From positions 1-5,577 of the forward strand of contig CAKMOP010000057.1 of NCBI GenBank assembly GCA_927910985.1: 5,577 nucleotides of DNA, written 5' to 3'. The notes under the pieces are model-generated. The model was not told the origin of the DNA, made no database searches, and saw only the letters and a program-made list of their open reading frames with translations. How positions within the stretch are numbered: the first letter of the stretch is position 1; each line of letters opens with the position of its first letter. Source of the stretch: an uncultured Porphyromonas sp. GTDB lineage: Bacteria > Bacteroidota > Bacteroidia > Bacteroidales > Porphyromonadaceae. Position numbers and translations under genes: made by a program. Positions 1-5,577 of this stretch are shown piece by piece.

Positions 1-30
1 ATAGAATTCGCCTCTATACTGCTCCTATGA
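1..30 (+). CDS. Possible 3' tail of an upstream gene (partial)
   Basis: The frame starting at base 1 reads IEFASILLL and stops at TGA 28-30. That stop overlaps the ATG at 27 of the next gene in an ATGA arrangement, which is common between translationally coupled genes. Only nine codons are visible, so this could be chance; another frame is closed by TAG at bases 2-4. No product can be named. If real, the PDZ gene is not the first in its operon. Confidence 0.25.
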   Translation: MEFASILLL

Positions 31-1325
31 TGCGTACGTCTTCTTCCATCCTCCGCGTGCTGGCGACAGCCTGCACCCTCCTCCTACTCCCTACGCTCGT
101 CTCGACTTCTTTGCACGCCCAGTCCAGCGAAGAGGTATGTCGCATCGGGCTGCATTATAAGGTCCTGGGTGAAGGAAATAGCAATAGCACCCCCGTCCTC
201 ACCGCCGTGCAACCCTTCGCTCCGGCAGCCATCGGAGGGTTTCAGCCTGGTGACCTTCTTGTACAGATAGATGGAGTCTCCACAGTCGGGCTCTCCCAGC
301 AGCAAGTGCGCGAACTACTGATCCAGCCAGTGCGCGAACATCTATTGACAATTGTGCGCGTAGGCTCTGGTGCTACCCCCCATCTCCTACGCCCCAGTTG
401 CAAAGCTCCCTATGCTCTGACTGAGCGTGAGCTGGCCATAGCCTTCTCTGGATATAGCCCCATTGACCAAGCCAAGCACGAGCACACACTCCCGCTCTCC
501 AACGGAGGGAGTACGCCCTTCGATTGGTCTCAAGCCAAGACCTTTGCCTTTGCACCCGCCAGCGAAGAGGACAAAGCGCTCTATGACTCCCTCTACGGAC
601 AGATCGCTGCTCTCCTCGAGCAGCGAGGGATGAGGCAGCAAGCCAATGACCCTGATCTCATACTCCAGTGCGTACGTAACCGAGCAGGCGAAGCGGAACA
701 GCTCTCTCTTCAGATCTTGTCTGCATCCAAGTCGAATCAGCTTCTTTGGAATAGTACGACCAGCCTCCCCTCGGAGAAGAATGAAGCACATAGCTACGCC
801 CAGCACATCATCCCCGTGATGCTGCAGAGCTTCCCCTTCGCCACCTCATCTACACCGTCGACCTACACCGAGGAGACGCACCGATATCTCTATACGGGCA
901 TCCTCTATGACAGCCGTGACCTGAGTCGCATCGTGGATGTCGAGGAAGGCTCACCGGCCTTCAGTGCTGGTCTACGAGTGGGAGACAAGGTTCTTCGTAT
1001 CAACGGAAAGCCTCTTACCTCCACAAGTGTCGCAGAGCTCTCAGCTCGTTACCGAGACTTCCTCGATGACACCTACCGCTATCGCACGGCAGAGGCAGTT
1101 CGCCCCGAGCAAGCACCTTGGCAGGAGAACAGCTATTCAAGCATCCGCAAGGCTTTGAATAAGGAGAAGTATGCCAGTGTCTTCAGCTACCTCTTCTTCT
1201 TCCGGCCCTATATCAATGATACCAAGCAGACGGAGCTCATCTTCGACATCGAGCGTAATGGCGAGACCTATACGCTGAGCCTCACGCCTGTCCTGCGTGA
1301 CGAATCGGTATCTATCCCCCACTAA
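27..1325 (+). CDS. Exported protein with two PDZ domains flanking a DUF4136-like region
   Basis: This 432-residue protein is predicted to be exported to the periplasm or cell envelope. It begins with a signal peptide: Arg at 3 and 10, a hydrophobic core at about 11-26, and a likely signal peptidase I site after Ala31 (SLHA|QSS). No convincing lipobox is present, since Cys16 lies inside the hydrophobic stretch. Residues about 55-113 form a first PDZ domain (GGFQPGDLLVQIDG). Residues about 164-270 resemble the DUF4136 fold seen in envelope lipoproteins (FDWSQAKTFAF, then DPDLIL). Residues about 287-420 hold a second PDZ domain (EEGSPAFSAGLRVGD, then IERNGETYTLSL), interrupted by an insertion of about 60 residues. 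No protease or other catalytic motif is visible, so a peptide-binding or scaffold role is inferred. ATGATG offers starts at 27 or 30; the signal peptide supports either. The next gene follows after 7 bases. Confidence 0.85.
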   Translation: MMRTSSSILRVLATACTLLLLPTLVSTSLHAQSSEEVCRIGLHYKVLGEGNSNSTPVLTAVQPFAPAAIGGFQPGDLLVQIDGVSTVGLSQQQVRELLIQPVREHLLTIVRVGSGATPHLLRPSCKAPYALTERELAIAFSGYSPIDQAKHEHTLPLSNGGSTPFDWSQAKTFAFAPASEEDKALYDSLYGQIAALLEQRGMRQQANDPDLILQCVRNRAGEAEQLSLQILSASKSNQLLWNSTTSLPSEKNEAHSYAQHIIPVMLQSFPFATSSTPSTYTEETHRYLYTGILYDSRDLSRIVDVEEGSPAFSAGLRVGDKVLRINGKPLTSTSVAELSARYRDFLDDTYRYRTAEAVRPEQAPWQENSYSSIRKALNKEKYASVFSYLFFFRPYINDTKQTELIFDIERNGETYTLSLTPVLRDESVSIPH

Positions 1326-1332
1326 TCCCTCT

Positions 1333-2184
1333 ATGCAGCCTGCACCTCTCTCGACCTATCAGCTCGGTCGCATCCAGTCACTCCCCATCCTCCGCCTCGT
1401 ATCGATAGGCGCTTACCTTGACGGTGGCATCCAAGACATCCTACTTCCCTTGCGCTACCTTCCCGAGGGAGCCAAGGAGGGAGATAGCGTCTCGGTCTTC
1501 GTCTACCACGACAACGAAGGGCGACTAATTGCTACTACGCTCACTCCCTTAGCCCAAGTCGGCGAAGTAGCGTACCTACGATGCACCTCCGTCACCGAAG
1601 CTGGAGCATTCCTTGAGTGGGGCATTCACAAGGATCTCTTCGTTCCCTTCCGTGAGCAGTCCACGAAGATGCAGGAGGGATACAGCTACATCGTGTACGT
1701 ATATATTGATGCGCTGAGCGGGAAAATCGTCGGATCAGCACGCCTCTCCAAGCACCTCGACACTACCCCTGCCGATTATGCTCCAGGGAGCAAGGTAGCC
1801 TGCATCGTCACCGAGCAGCACGAGCGTGGCTATCGCTGCATCATCGAGCACAAGCACTGGGGACTACTCTACAACGATACCGCACCGCGTATGCTCCAGC
1901 GTGGCGAGCAAATAGAGGCTTACGTCATCCGCCTGCGCGAAGAGGACAACAAAGTCGATCTCTCCTTCGTCCCCGTCGGCTATCATAAGGTCGATGGCGA
2001 GCAAGCTCGCTTACTCAGCCTACTCGAGCAGCACCAAGGACGGCTACCGATTGGAGATAAGAGCCCTGCCGAGGATGTGATGCGTCTAACCGGGATGAGC
2101 AAGAAGACCTTCAAGATGGTGCTCGGCTCTCTGTATAAGGCAGGACTTGTTACCCTCGCACCGACCGAAGTGCACAAGAAGTAG
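1333..2184 (+). CDS. cvfB: CvfB-family RNA-binding protein: three S1-like domains plus C-terminal winged helix
   Basis: From ATG 1333 this is a 283-residue cytoplasmic protein with the CvfB/YitL layout. S1-like barrels lie at about residues 8-70 (LGRIQSLPIL, GGIQDILLPLRYLP), 76-138 (GAFLEWGIHKDLFVPFREQ) and 152-212 (GYRCIIEHKHWGLLYND). A winged helix of about 60 residues closes the protein (AEDVMRLTGMSKKTFKMVLG, then LYKAGLVTL). Family members bind RNA; Staphylococcus aureus CvfB influences virulence-factor expression, but the role in Bacteroidetes is not established. The frame is open back to an ATG at 1297, but that adds 12 residues, overlaps the PDZ gene by 29 bases, and the S1 homology starts right after 1333. 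No Shine-Dalgarno sequence is evident. It sits 7 bases after the PDZ gene and 18 before pabB, so co-transcription is likely. Confidence 0.88.
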   Translation: MQPAPLSTYQLGRIQSLPILRLVSIGAYLDGGIQDILLPLRYLPEGAKEGDSVSVFVYHDNEGRLIATTLTPLAQVGEVAYLRCTSVTEAGAFLEWGIHKDLFVPFREQSTKMQEGYSYIVYVYIDALSGKIVGSARLSKHLDTTPADYAPGSKVACIVTEQHERGYRCIIEHKHWGLLYNDTAPRMLQRGEQIEAYVIRLREEDNKVDLSFVPVGYHKVDGEQARLLSLLEQHQGRLPIGDKSPAEDVMRLTGMSKKTFKMVLGSLYKAGLVTLAPTEVHKK

Positions 2185-2202
2185 CATCCTCTCCCTAAGC
2201 CA

Positions 2203-3198
2203 ATGCACTCTCCATTCCAACCCAGCCAACAAGTCAGGGCTACCCTCGAGGCGATGAACAAAGCATCGCACAGAGGGCAGCCCTTCTTCTTTATCTTAGA
2301 CTTCGAGCTACAGGAGAGCATCTTCCTTCCTGATCCATTAGAGCAACACGACGGCAGGGTCTTCTTCAGCTTTCCCACGGCAAAGACCCCCGATCCAATA
2401 GGGACGAAGCAAAGGATCGCCCTCCACTCCACCCCCGAATCACTCGAGAGCTATACCTCACGCTTCAATATCATACATCGTGGACTAATGCGCGGAGATA
2501 GCTTCCTCACGAACCTCACCCTCCGCACACCGATCGAGTGTACAGCCTCTCTCGAGGACATCTACCTCTCCTCCGAAGCTACTTACCGCATCCTCCTCCC
2601 GAGTCGCTTTGTCGCCTTCTCTCCCGAATGCTTTGTCAAGCTCCAAGGGGATGAACTGGCGACACACCCCATGAAGGGTACAATCGATGTCCACCTTCCC
2701 AATGCGGCTGAGACACTACGTGCTGATTACAAGGAGGGATGCGAGCACCATACCATCGTCGACTTAATGCGTAATGACCTCAGTCGCATCGCCAACGGGG
2801 TGCATGTCCGCCGCTTCAAATACCTCACCGAGCTACACACATCTTCGGGAGAACTGCTTCAGATGAGTTCGGAAGTCGTCGGCTCCATCGATCGTAATCG
2901 TGGACTACACTTAGGCGACCTCCTCCTACAACTCCTACCCGCGGGGTCAATTAGTGGTGCGCCCAAGGAGCGTACAGTAGAGCTTATCCAAGAGGCCGAG
3001 GGTCAGTCGCGAGGCTTCTACACAGGGGTATGTGGCTACTTTGACGGGAAGGATCTTGATTCCGCCGTCCTCATCCGCTTCATCGAGCAAGACGCAGACG
3101 GGAAGCTCTTCTATCACTCGGGAGGCGGTATCACCATCAACAGCTCCTCGGAAGACGAGTACCACGAATGCCTGCAAAAGATCTACATCCCTCAGTAA
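2203..3198 (+). CDS. pabB: Aminodeoxychorismate synthase component I (PabB)
   Basis: This 331-residue chorismate-binding enzyme should convert chorismate plus ammonia to 4-amino-4-deoxychorismate, the first step to p-aminobenzoate and folate. Visible family motifs in order are GDSFLTNLT (98-106), SPECFVKL (140-147), HPMKGTI (155-161), EHHTIVDLMRNDLSRIA (181-197), PAGSISGAPKERT (246-258), FYTGVCGYFDG (272-282) and GGGITI (307-312). Lys158 in MKGT matches the lysine nucleophile typical of PabB; anthranilate synthase TrpE has Ala there, so this is not trpE. No N-terminal tryptophan-binding LLES motif is seen. The protein is much shorter than the roughly 450 residues of E. coli PabB, but this compact form is usual in Bacteroidetes. 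The glutaminase subunit PabA is absent from the window. The stop overlaps the pabC start in TAATG. A second in-frame ATG (Met18, base 2254) is an alternative start. Confidence 0.93.
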   Translation: MHSPFQPSQQVRATLEAMNKASHRGQPFFFILDFELQESIFLPDPLEQHDGRVFFSFPTAKTPDPIGTKQRIALHSTPESLESYTSRFNIIHRGLMRGDSFLTNLTLRTPIECTASLEDIYLSSEATYRILLPSRFVAFSPECFVKLQGDELATHPMKGTIDVHLPNAAETLRADYKEGCEHHTIVDLMRNDLSRIANGVHVRRFKYLTELHTSSGELLQMSSEVVGSIDRNRGLHLGDLLLQLLPAGSISGAPKERTVELIQEAEGQSRGFYTGVCGYFDGKDLDSAVLIRFIEQDADGKLFYHSGGGITINSSSEDEYHECLQKIYIPQ

Positions 3199-3743
3199 TG
3201 CTCCGCTCTTTGCCCGCCTTCATTGAGACCTTTATGGTACGGGATGGTAAGCTCCAGGCTAAGGATCTCCATCATGAGCGAATGCTTCATACACTTAGAG
3301 ACTGGGGCAGTGAGCCCTCTCAACCGCTTTTCCAAAGCCTACTCAGGGACACGCCTTGGCTGGAAGTCGAGACTTATCTGACGAAGCAGCCACTTCTTAC
3401 CGCCACAACTTACCGCCTCACCCTTGAGTATGACCTTACAAAGATCCGTGCTATCCGGATCGTACCTTACCAACGACGAAGCATAAGCAAGCTCCGACTG
3501 GTACAACTTCCCGAGGGCTTTGACTACAGCTATAAGTATGCTGACCGCAGCTTCTTCGACCGAGTGAAGGCAACTCTTCCCGATGATGAAGAGCCTCTCT
3601 TCGTCCGCGAAGATGGCACGATCACAGATACCAGCTTCACGAACGTCCTTATAGAGACCGAAGAGGGGTATTTCACGCCTGCACATCCTTTACTTAAGGG
3701 AACCCAAAGGGGGGTATCTTCTACGCTGTGGTCTGATCACTGA
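3198..3743 (+). CDS. pabC: Aminodeoxychorismate lyase / class IV aminotransferase (PabC), truncated by a frameshift
   Basis: PabC is a PLP enzyme that splits 4-amino-4-deoxychorismate into p-aminobenzoate and pyruvate. The 181-residue frame shows the class IV aminotransferase pattern: an N-terminal FIETFMVRDGKL, HHERM (25-29) with the conserved Arg, the lysine region DYSYKYADRS with Lys113 as probable PLP lysine, TDTSFTNVLIE (143-153), and the late motif TPAHPLLKGTQR (160-171). After Arg171 the similarity stops and the frame ends ten residues later (GVSSTLWSDH). The expected C-terminus is present in the next forward frame up to 3873. One base too many in the G tract at 3709-3714 explains this; five Gs would give an intact protein of 224 residues. 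Start ATG 3198 overlaps the pabB stop; an in-frame ATG at 3168 lies inside pabB and is rejected. As written the product lacks its last roughly 53 residues and is probably inactive. Confidence 0.85.
   Translation: MLRSLPAFIETFMVRDGKLQAKDLHHERMLHTLRDWGSEPSQPLFQSLLRDTPWLEVETYLTKQPLLTATTYRLTLEYDLTKIRAIRIVPYQRRSISKLRLVQLPEGFDYSYKYADRSFFDRVKATLPDDEEPLFVREDGTITDTSFTNVLIETEEGYFTPAHPLLKGTQRGVSSTLWSDH
3709..3714 (+). repeat. G6 homopolymer tract at the pabC frameshift point
   Basis: Six consecutive Gs follow three As (AAAGGGGGGT). With six Gs the frame reads T-Q-R-G-V and soon stops; with five it reads T-Q-R-G-Y-L-L and continues into a family-like C-terminus. The tract is therefore the most parsimonious site of the indel. 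It may be a sequencing or assembly error, a real mutation, or a slippage-prone site. The sequence alone cannot distinguish these. Confidence 0.7.
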
Positions 3744-3873
3744 GCACGATCACCTGACGCTCACTCAGCTTATGCGCGCCCGCTCGCTCCTCCTCATCAA
3801 TGCCCTCCTTCCTCTCGAGGATGCTATCCGCCTGCTGCCTACGGCAGTTATTGATACCATGACCTCTCTATGA
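3712..3873 (+). pseudogene. pabC: Displaced C-terminal segment of pabC in the next forward frame
   Basis: Read from GGG 3712, this segment encodes 53 residues starting GYLLRCGLITEHD, continuing LTQLMRARSLLLINALLP, and ending ...AVIDTMTSL before TGA 3871-3873. This matches the usual end of Bacteroidetes PabC-like aminotransferases: a GTxR-x-LL-x-x-GLI element, an acidic/LT stretch, then a helix with SLLLINAL. It directly continues the KGTQR motif of the upstream frame. It has no start codon of its own at the proper place and would not be translated separately. The lack of further stops suggests the indel is recent or artefactual. Confidence 0.8.
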
Positions 3874-3889
3874 CGAGCATTCCATGCCG

Positions 3890-3921
3890 TTTGCTTTATC
3901 GCACAAGACTTGCTAACTTTA
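3890..3921 (+). promoter_or_regulatory. Candidate Bacteroidetes-type promoter for the winged-helix gene
   Basis: TTTG at 3890-3893 and TAACTTTA at 3914-3921 match the Bacteroidetes -33 (TTTG) and -7 (TAnnTTTG) elements. The -7 box fits seven of eight consensus positions, and the spacing of 20 bases is in the usual range. Transcription would begin near 3928-3930, giving a leader of about 60 bases before ATG 3991. It lies in the gap just after the pabC remnant, consistent with a new transcription unit. Confidence 0.5.
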
Positions 3922-3929
3922 CCGCAAAG

Positions 3930-3950
3930 CCAGGACACACACAGTTCTGG
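3930..3950 (+). promoter_or_regulatory. Stem-loop at the predicted 5' end of the winged-helix mRNA
   Basis: CCAGGAC (3930-3936) can pair with GTTCTGG (3944-3950) in a 7-bp stem with one G-U pair and a 7-base ACACACA loop. It begins about where transcription from the candidate promoter would start, so it could protect the 5' end of the mRNA. No T-run follows, so it is not a terminator. A stem this short may also be chance. Confidence 0.3.
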
Positions 3951-3990
3951 TCGTACTATTCGTCTCACTACTAACCTACTTCAAACGCAC

Positions 3991-4194
3991 ATGATCGAAC
4001 GTATTGGTATCAATGCAGGACTCGTCTGGAACGCCCTCGATAAGCTGGGCAAAATGGATGTCAAGGCTCTGCGCAAAGCAACGAAACTCCGCTCCGACAA
4101 AGAACTCTTCGCCGCTATCGGCTGGCTTGCTAAGGAAGGCAAACTCCTCTTTGACGAATCTGGCGAAGAACTACTCATTGAGCTTATCTACTAA
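3991..4194 (+). CDS. Small winged helix-turn-helix protein (DUF2582-like)
   Basis: This is a 67-residue protein starting MIERIGINAG. Its pattern GLVWNALDKLGKMDVKALRK, then LRSDKELFAAIGWLAKEGKL, then a short wing ending ELLIELIY fits the small winged-helix family annotated as DUF2582 in Bacteroidetes. The fold suggests nucleic-acid or protein binding; no target or ligand is known to me, and there is no second domain. The frame is open back to 3910, but the family-like sequence starts at ATG 3991, and the extra 27 residues (with THSSGRT) look like untranslated leader covering the candidate promoter. A promoter-like element upstream and a strong hairpin downstream make it look like a single-gene transcript. 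Confidence 0.82.
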   Translation: MIERIGINAGLVWNALDKLGKMDVKALRKATKLRSDKELFAAIGWLAKEGKLLFDESGEELLIELIY

Positions 4195-4203
4195 ATATAG
4201 TCA

Positions 4204-4221
4204 GGTAGGTACTCCCCTACC
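4204..4221 (+). other. Small hairpin downstream of the winged-helix gene
   Basis: GGTAGG (4204-4209) is complementary to CCTACC (4216-4221) with a 6-base loop. It starts nine bases after the winged-helix stop codon and precedes the larger terminator hairpin. No U-tract follows. It may help stabilise the 3' end of the transcript or may be incidental. Confidence 0.3.
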
Positions 4222-4236
4222 CACTCGTACAGCATC

Positions 4237-4278
4237 AGGCTATCCCTCCGCAGCGACGAAGGGATAGCCTTACTTTTC
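4237..4278 (+). terminator. Rho-independent terminator after the winged-helix gene
   Basis: AGGCTATCCCT (4237-4247) and AGGGATAGCCT (4260-4270) form a perfect 11-bp stem around a 12-base loop. A T-rich stretch (TACTTTTC, 4271-4278) follows at once. This is the strongest inverted repeat I found in the window. It should end the winged-helix transcript and separate it from the acyltransferase gene, whose probable start lies 30 bases beyond the stem. No matching T-run is seen for the opposite strand. Confidence 0.8.
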
Positions 4279-4300
4279 TCCCTTAGCTCTGCTTCATCTC

Positions 4301-5413
4301 GTGGGTACACGCACCTCCAGCTCCTCTCGCGCCTCCAATTTCGAGCTGCTTCGTATCTTGGCGATGCTCTTCATCCTCGTCCTGCATGCCAACTTCCTCA
4401 CATTTCGCTTCCCCTCACAGGTAGCGATTCACACTCGCCCACTCCTGGCCTTGGGGCAAGTATGGAGCGAAGCACTGGCTATTGTCGGGGTAAATGTCTT
4501 CATTCTCATCTCGGGATACTTCGCGATACGAGCTCGCATCAAGGGGATAGTGAGCCTACTTTTCCAAGCCTTATTCTATACCTTCGGAGTGTATTGCACG
4601 CTTGTCCTACTTGGGGTGGAGCCGTTAGGCAAGAGTGAACTGATAGGAAGCCTGATGCCCCTCAACAGGAAAGCTGAGTGGTTTCTTCCCACCTATCTCG
4701 GCCTGATGCTCTTCTCTCCTCTCCTCAATGCCTTCGCACAGCATACCGATGAGCGGGGGCTAAGGCACTTCCTTCTGCTTTTCTTCTTGATTGAATTTCT
4801 CTTGGGATTTATGAATGACCAGCTGGAGGTCAAGGACGGCTATTCGCTCTTCTCCTTCGCTGGCATCTATCTGGTGGGGCGTTACTTGAGACTCTATCCC
4901 GAGCGAATAAAGGGCTGGCGGGGGCGTAGCTTCCTCTTCGCGTATATCGGTATCACCTTAGCGCAATCCCTTGCACTCATCCTCTATGCTTATATAAGCA
5001 AGGAGTCCATCATGGCGAGCCCACTGACCTATAAGTTTCTCCGGTATGTCTCGCCGATCAATATCTTCGCCTCTATTCTGCTCTTCCTCTCCTTCTCTCG
5101 CCTGCAGCTGCAGAGTAAGGTGATCAACTGGATCAGCTCTTCTACACTCGCAGTCTACCTCATCCACTGCAATCCGCGCCTGATAGGAAGGTATACGGGC
5201 TTCATAAAGGGACTGAACGAGCAGCACCCCACAGGTACATTCATCATATTAGCTTTAGGCTTTATTCTCGCCGTCTTCGTAGGGAGCATCTTGATCGACA
5301 AGCTCCGTTTACTTCTGTGGCAACGAGTCATTTCCCCACTCTATGATGCAGGCTCCCGCCTATGGAGTAAGGTCGGTCTTCCGATGATTGACTTCCCCGA
5401 AGGCCGGGATTAA
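4301..5413 (+). CDS. Membrane acyltransferase, acyltransferase-3 family
   Basis: This 370-residue inner-membrane protein has about ten predicted hydrophobic helices (roughly 15-34, 55-75, 84-105, 127-147, 156-171, 183-198, 210-231, 248-266, 275-290, 312-334). The first helix contains FELLRILAMLFILVLHANF, in which Arg18 and His29 give the R-x10-H signature of acyltransferase-3 enzymes. Other family-like motifs are VNVFILISGYF (64-74) and AEWFLPTYLGLMLFSPLLN (125-143). Such proteins transfer acetyl or other acyl groups to sugars of surface polysaccharide, lipopolysaccharide or other envelope molecules; the substrate cannot be told here, as no glycan genes are adjacent. GTG 4301 is the likely start: the frame is closed by TAG at 4265-4267, the next Met (residue 22) would remove Arg18, and CTG 4289 is less usual. 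The N-terminus is Ser-rich (SSSSRAS). No clear promoter precedes it. The stop overlaps that of xseA. Confidence 0.87.
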   Translation: MGTRTSSSSRASNFELLRILAMLFILVLHANFLTFRFPSQVAIHTRPLLALGQVWSEALAIVGVNVFILISGYFAIRARIKGIVSLLFQALFYTFGVYCTLVLLGVEPLGKSELIGSLMPLNRKAEWFLPTYLGLMLFSPLLNAFAQHTDERGLRHFLLLFFLIEFLLGFMNDQLEVKDGYSLFSFAGIYLVGRYLRLYPERIKGWRGRSFLFAYIGITLAQSLALILYAYISKESIMASPLTYKFLRYVSPINIFASILLFLSFSRLQLQSKVINWISSSTLAVYLIHCNPRLIGRYTGFIKGLNEQHPTGTFIILALGFILAVFVGSILIDKLRLLLWQRVISPLYDAGSRLWSKVGLPMIDFPEGRD

Positions 5414-5577
5414 GGCTTTTCCTTCGTCACAGCTTCCACCTGACCATCGGCAAAGCGCACCACGATGTCTGCGCCAGCAGGGAGCTGACTGCTTCGGGTG
5501 ACGATGCGGCCATTCACAGAGACAAGACTAAATCCTCGGCGAAGGATCTGATCAGGATGGGTCAAGCGTATCGCTTG
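5410..5577 (-). CDS. xseA: Exodeoxyribonuclease VII large subunit, C-terminal fragment (partial at window edge)
   Basis: The last 55 residues of a minus-strand gene run in from the right edge and stop at 5410-5412. They match the XseA C-terminus: HPDQILRRGFSLVSVNGRIV, then SSQLPAGADIVVRFADGQVEA and a short charged tail (VTKEKP). XseA is the large subunit of exonuclease VII, which degrades single-stranded DNA with the small subunit XseB. The catalytic part and the start lie outside the window. The gene converges on the acyltransferase; the two stop codons overlap by two bases, and no terminator hairpin is visible between them. Confidence 0.9.
   Translation of the reverse strand, partial: QAIRLTHPDQILRRGFSLVSVNGRIVTRSSQLPAGADIVVRFADGQVEAVTKEKP

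Noticed and set aside
387..806. 139-codon open frame on the - strand inside the PDZ gene
   Set aside because: It is fully antisense to a supported gene, with no recognisable motif, signal or start context.
1297..1332. Upstream ATG as the cvfB start
   Set aside because: It would overlap the PDZ gene by 29 bases and add 12 residues without family similarity; ATG 1333 fits the domain boundary.
1983..2432. 149-codon open frame on the - strand spanning the cvfB-pabB junction
   Set aside because: It lies antisense to two well-supported genes, its translation is Cys- and Ser-rich low-complexity with no family pattern, and such frames arise readily opposite this codon usage.
3339..3686. 115-codon open frame on the - strand inside pabC
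   Set aside because: It is a shadow of the aminotransferase frame, whose catalytic motifs are clear on the + strand.
3706..3743. Programmed ribosomal frameshifting at AAAGGGGGG as in dnaX-type genes
   Set aside because: The repair needs a +1 shift (skipping a G), whereas A/G slippery heptamers classically give -1. No stimulatory structure was seen, and pabC families are not known to use it.
3910..3990. N-terminal extension of the winged-helix protein from ATG 3910
   Set aside because: The extra 27 residues show no family similarity and overlap the candidate -7 box and leader stem-loop.
1..5577. Mobile element, CRISPR array, tRNA or toxin-antitoxin pair
   Set aside because: No transposase or integrase motif, spaced direct repeats, tRNA cloverleaf or paired small toxin gene could be found on either strand; the lone winged-helix gene has no partner.

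Overview
The window looks like an ordinary chromosomal housekeeping segment from a Bacteroidales bacterium, most likely Porphyromonas or a close relative. The grounds are moderate GC content, weak or absent Shine-Dalgarno sequences, a promoter resembling the Bacteroidetes TTTG/TAnnTTTG type, and the gene families present: a short stand-alone PabB followed by a class IV aminotransferase, a CvfB-like S1 protein and a small winged-helix protein. The genus is an inference from family resemblance. No mobile element, CRISPR array, tRNA or rRNA is visible, and no gap between genes exceeds about 120 bases.

Bases 1-3873 form a tightly packed + strand cluster: an exported two-PDZ protein (27-1325), a three-S1-plus-winged-helix RNA-binding protein (1333-2184), aminodeoxychorismate synthase component I pabB (2203-3198), and aminodeoxychorismate lyase pabC (from 3198, its ATG sharing a base with the pabB stop in TAATG). 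pabB and pabC together convert chorismate to p-aminobenzoate for folate synthesis; the glutaminase partner PabA is not in the window. pabC is broken as written. An AAAGGGGGG tract at 3706-3714 shifts the frame and gives a 181-residue product, while the missing family-like C-terminus lies intact in the next frame up to 3873.

Bases 3874-4270 form a separate short unit: a candidate promoter, a stem-loop near the predicted mRNA start, a 67-residue winged-helix protein (3991-4194), and a strong hairpin terminator with a perfect 11-bp stem. Bases 4301-5413 encode a roughly ten-helix membrane acyltransferase with a probable GTG start. Its stop codon overlaps that of a convergent gene on the - strand, the C-terminus of exonuclease VII large subunit xseA, which runs off the right edge.

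I see no convincing new biological system. The points most worth a second look are the pabC frameshift and the unusual architecture of the PDZ protein.
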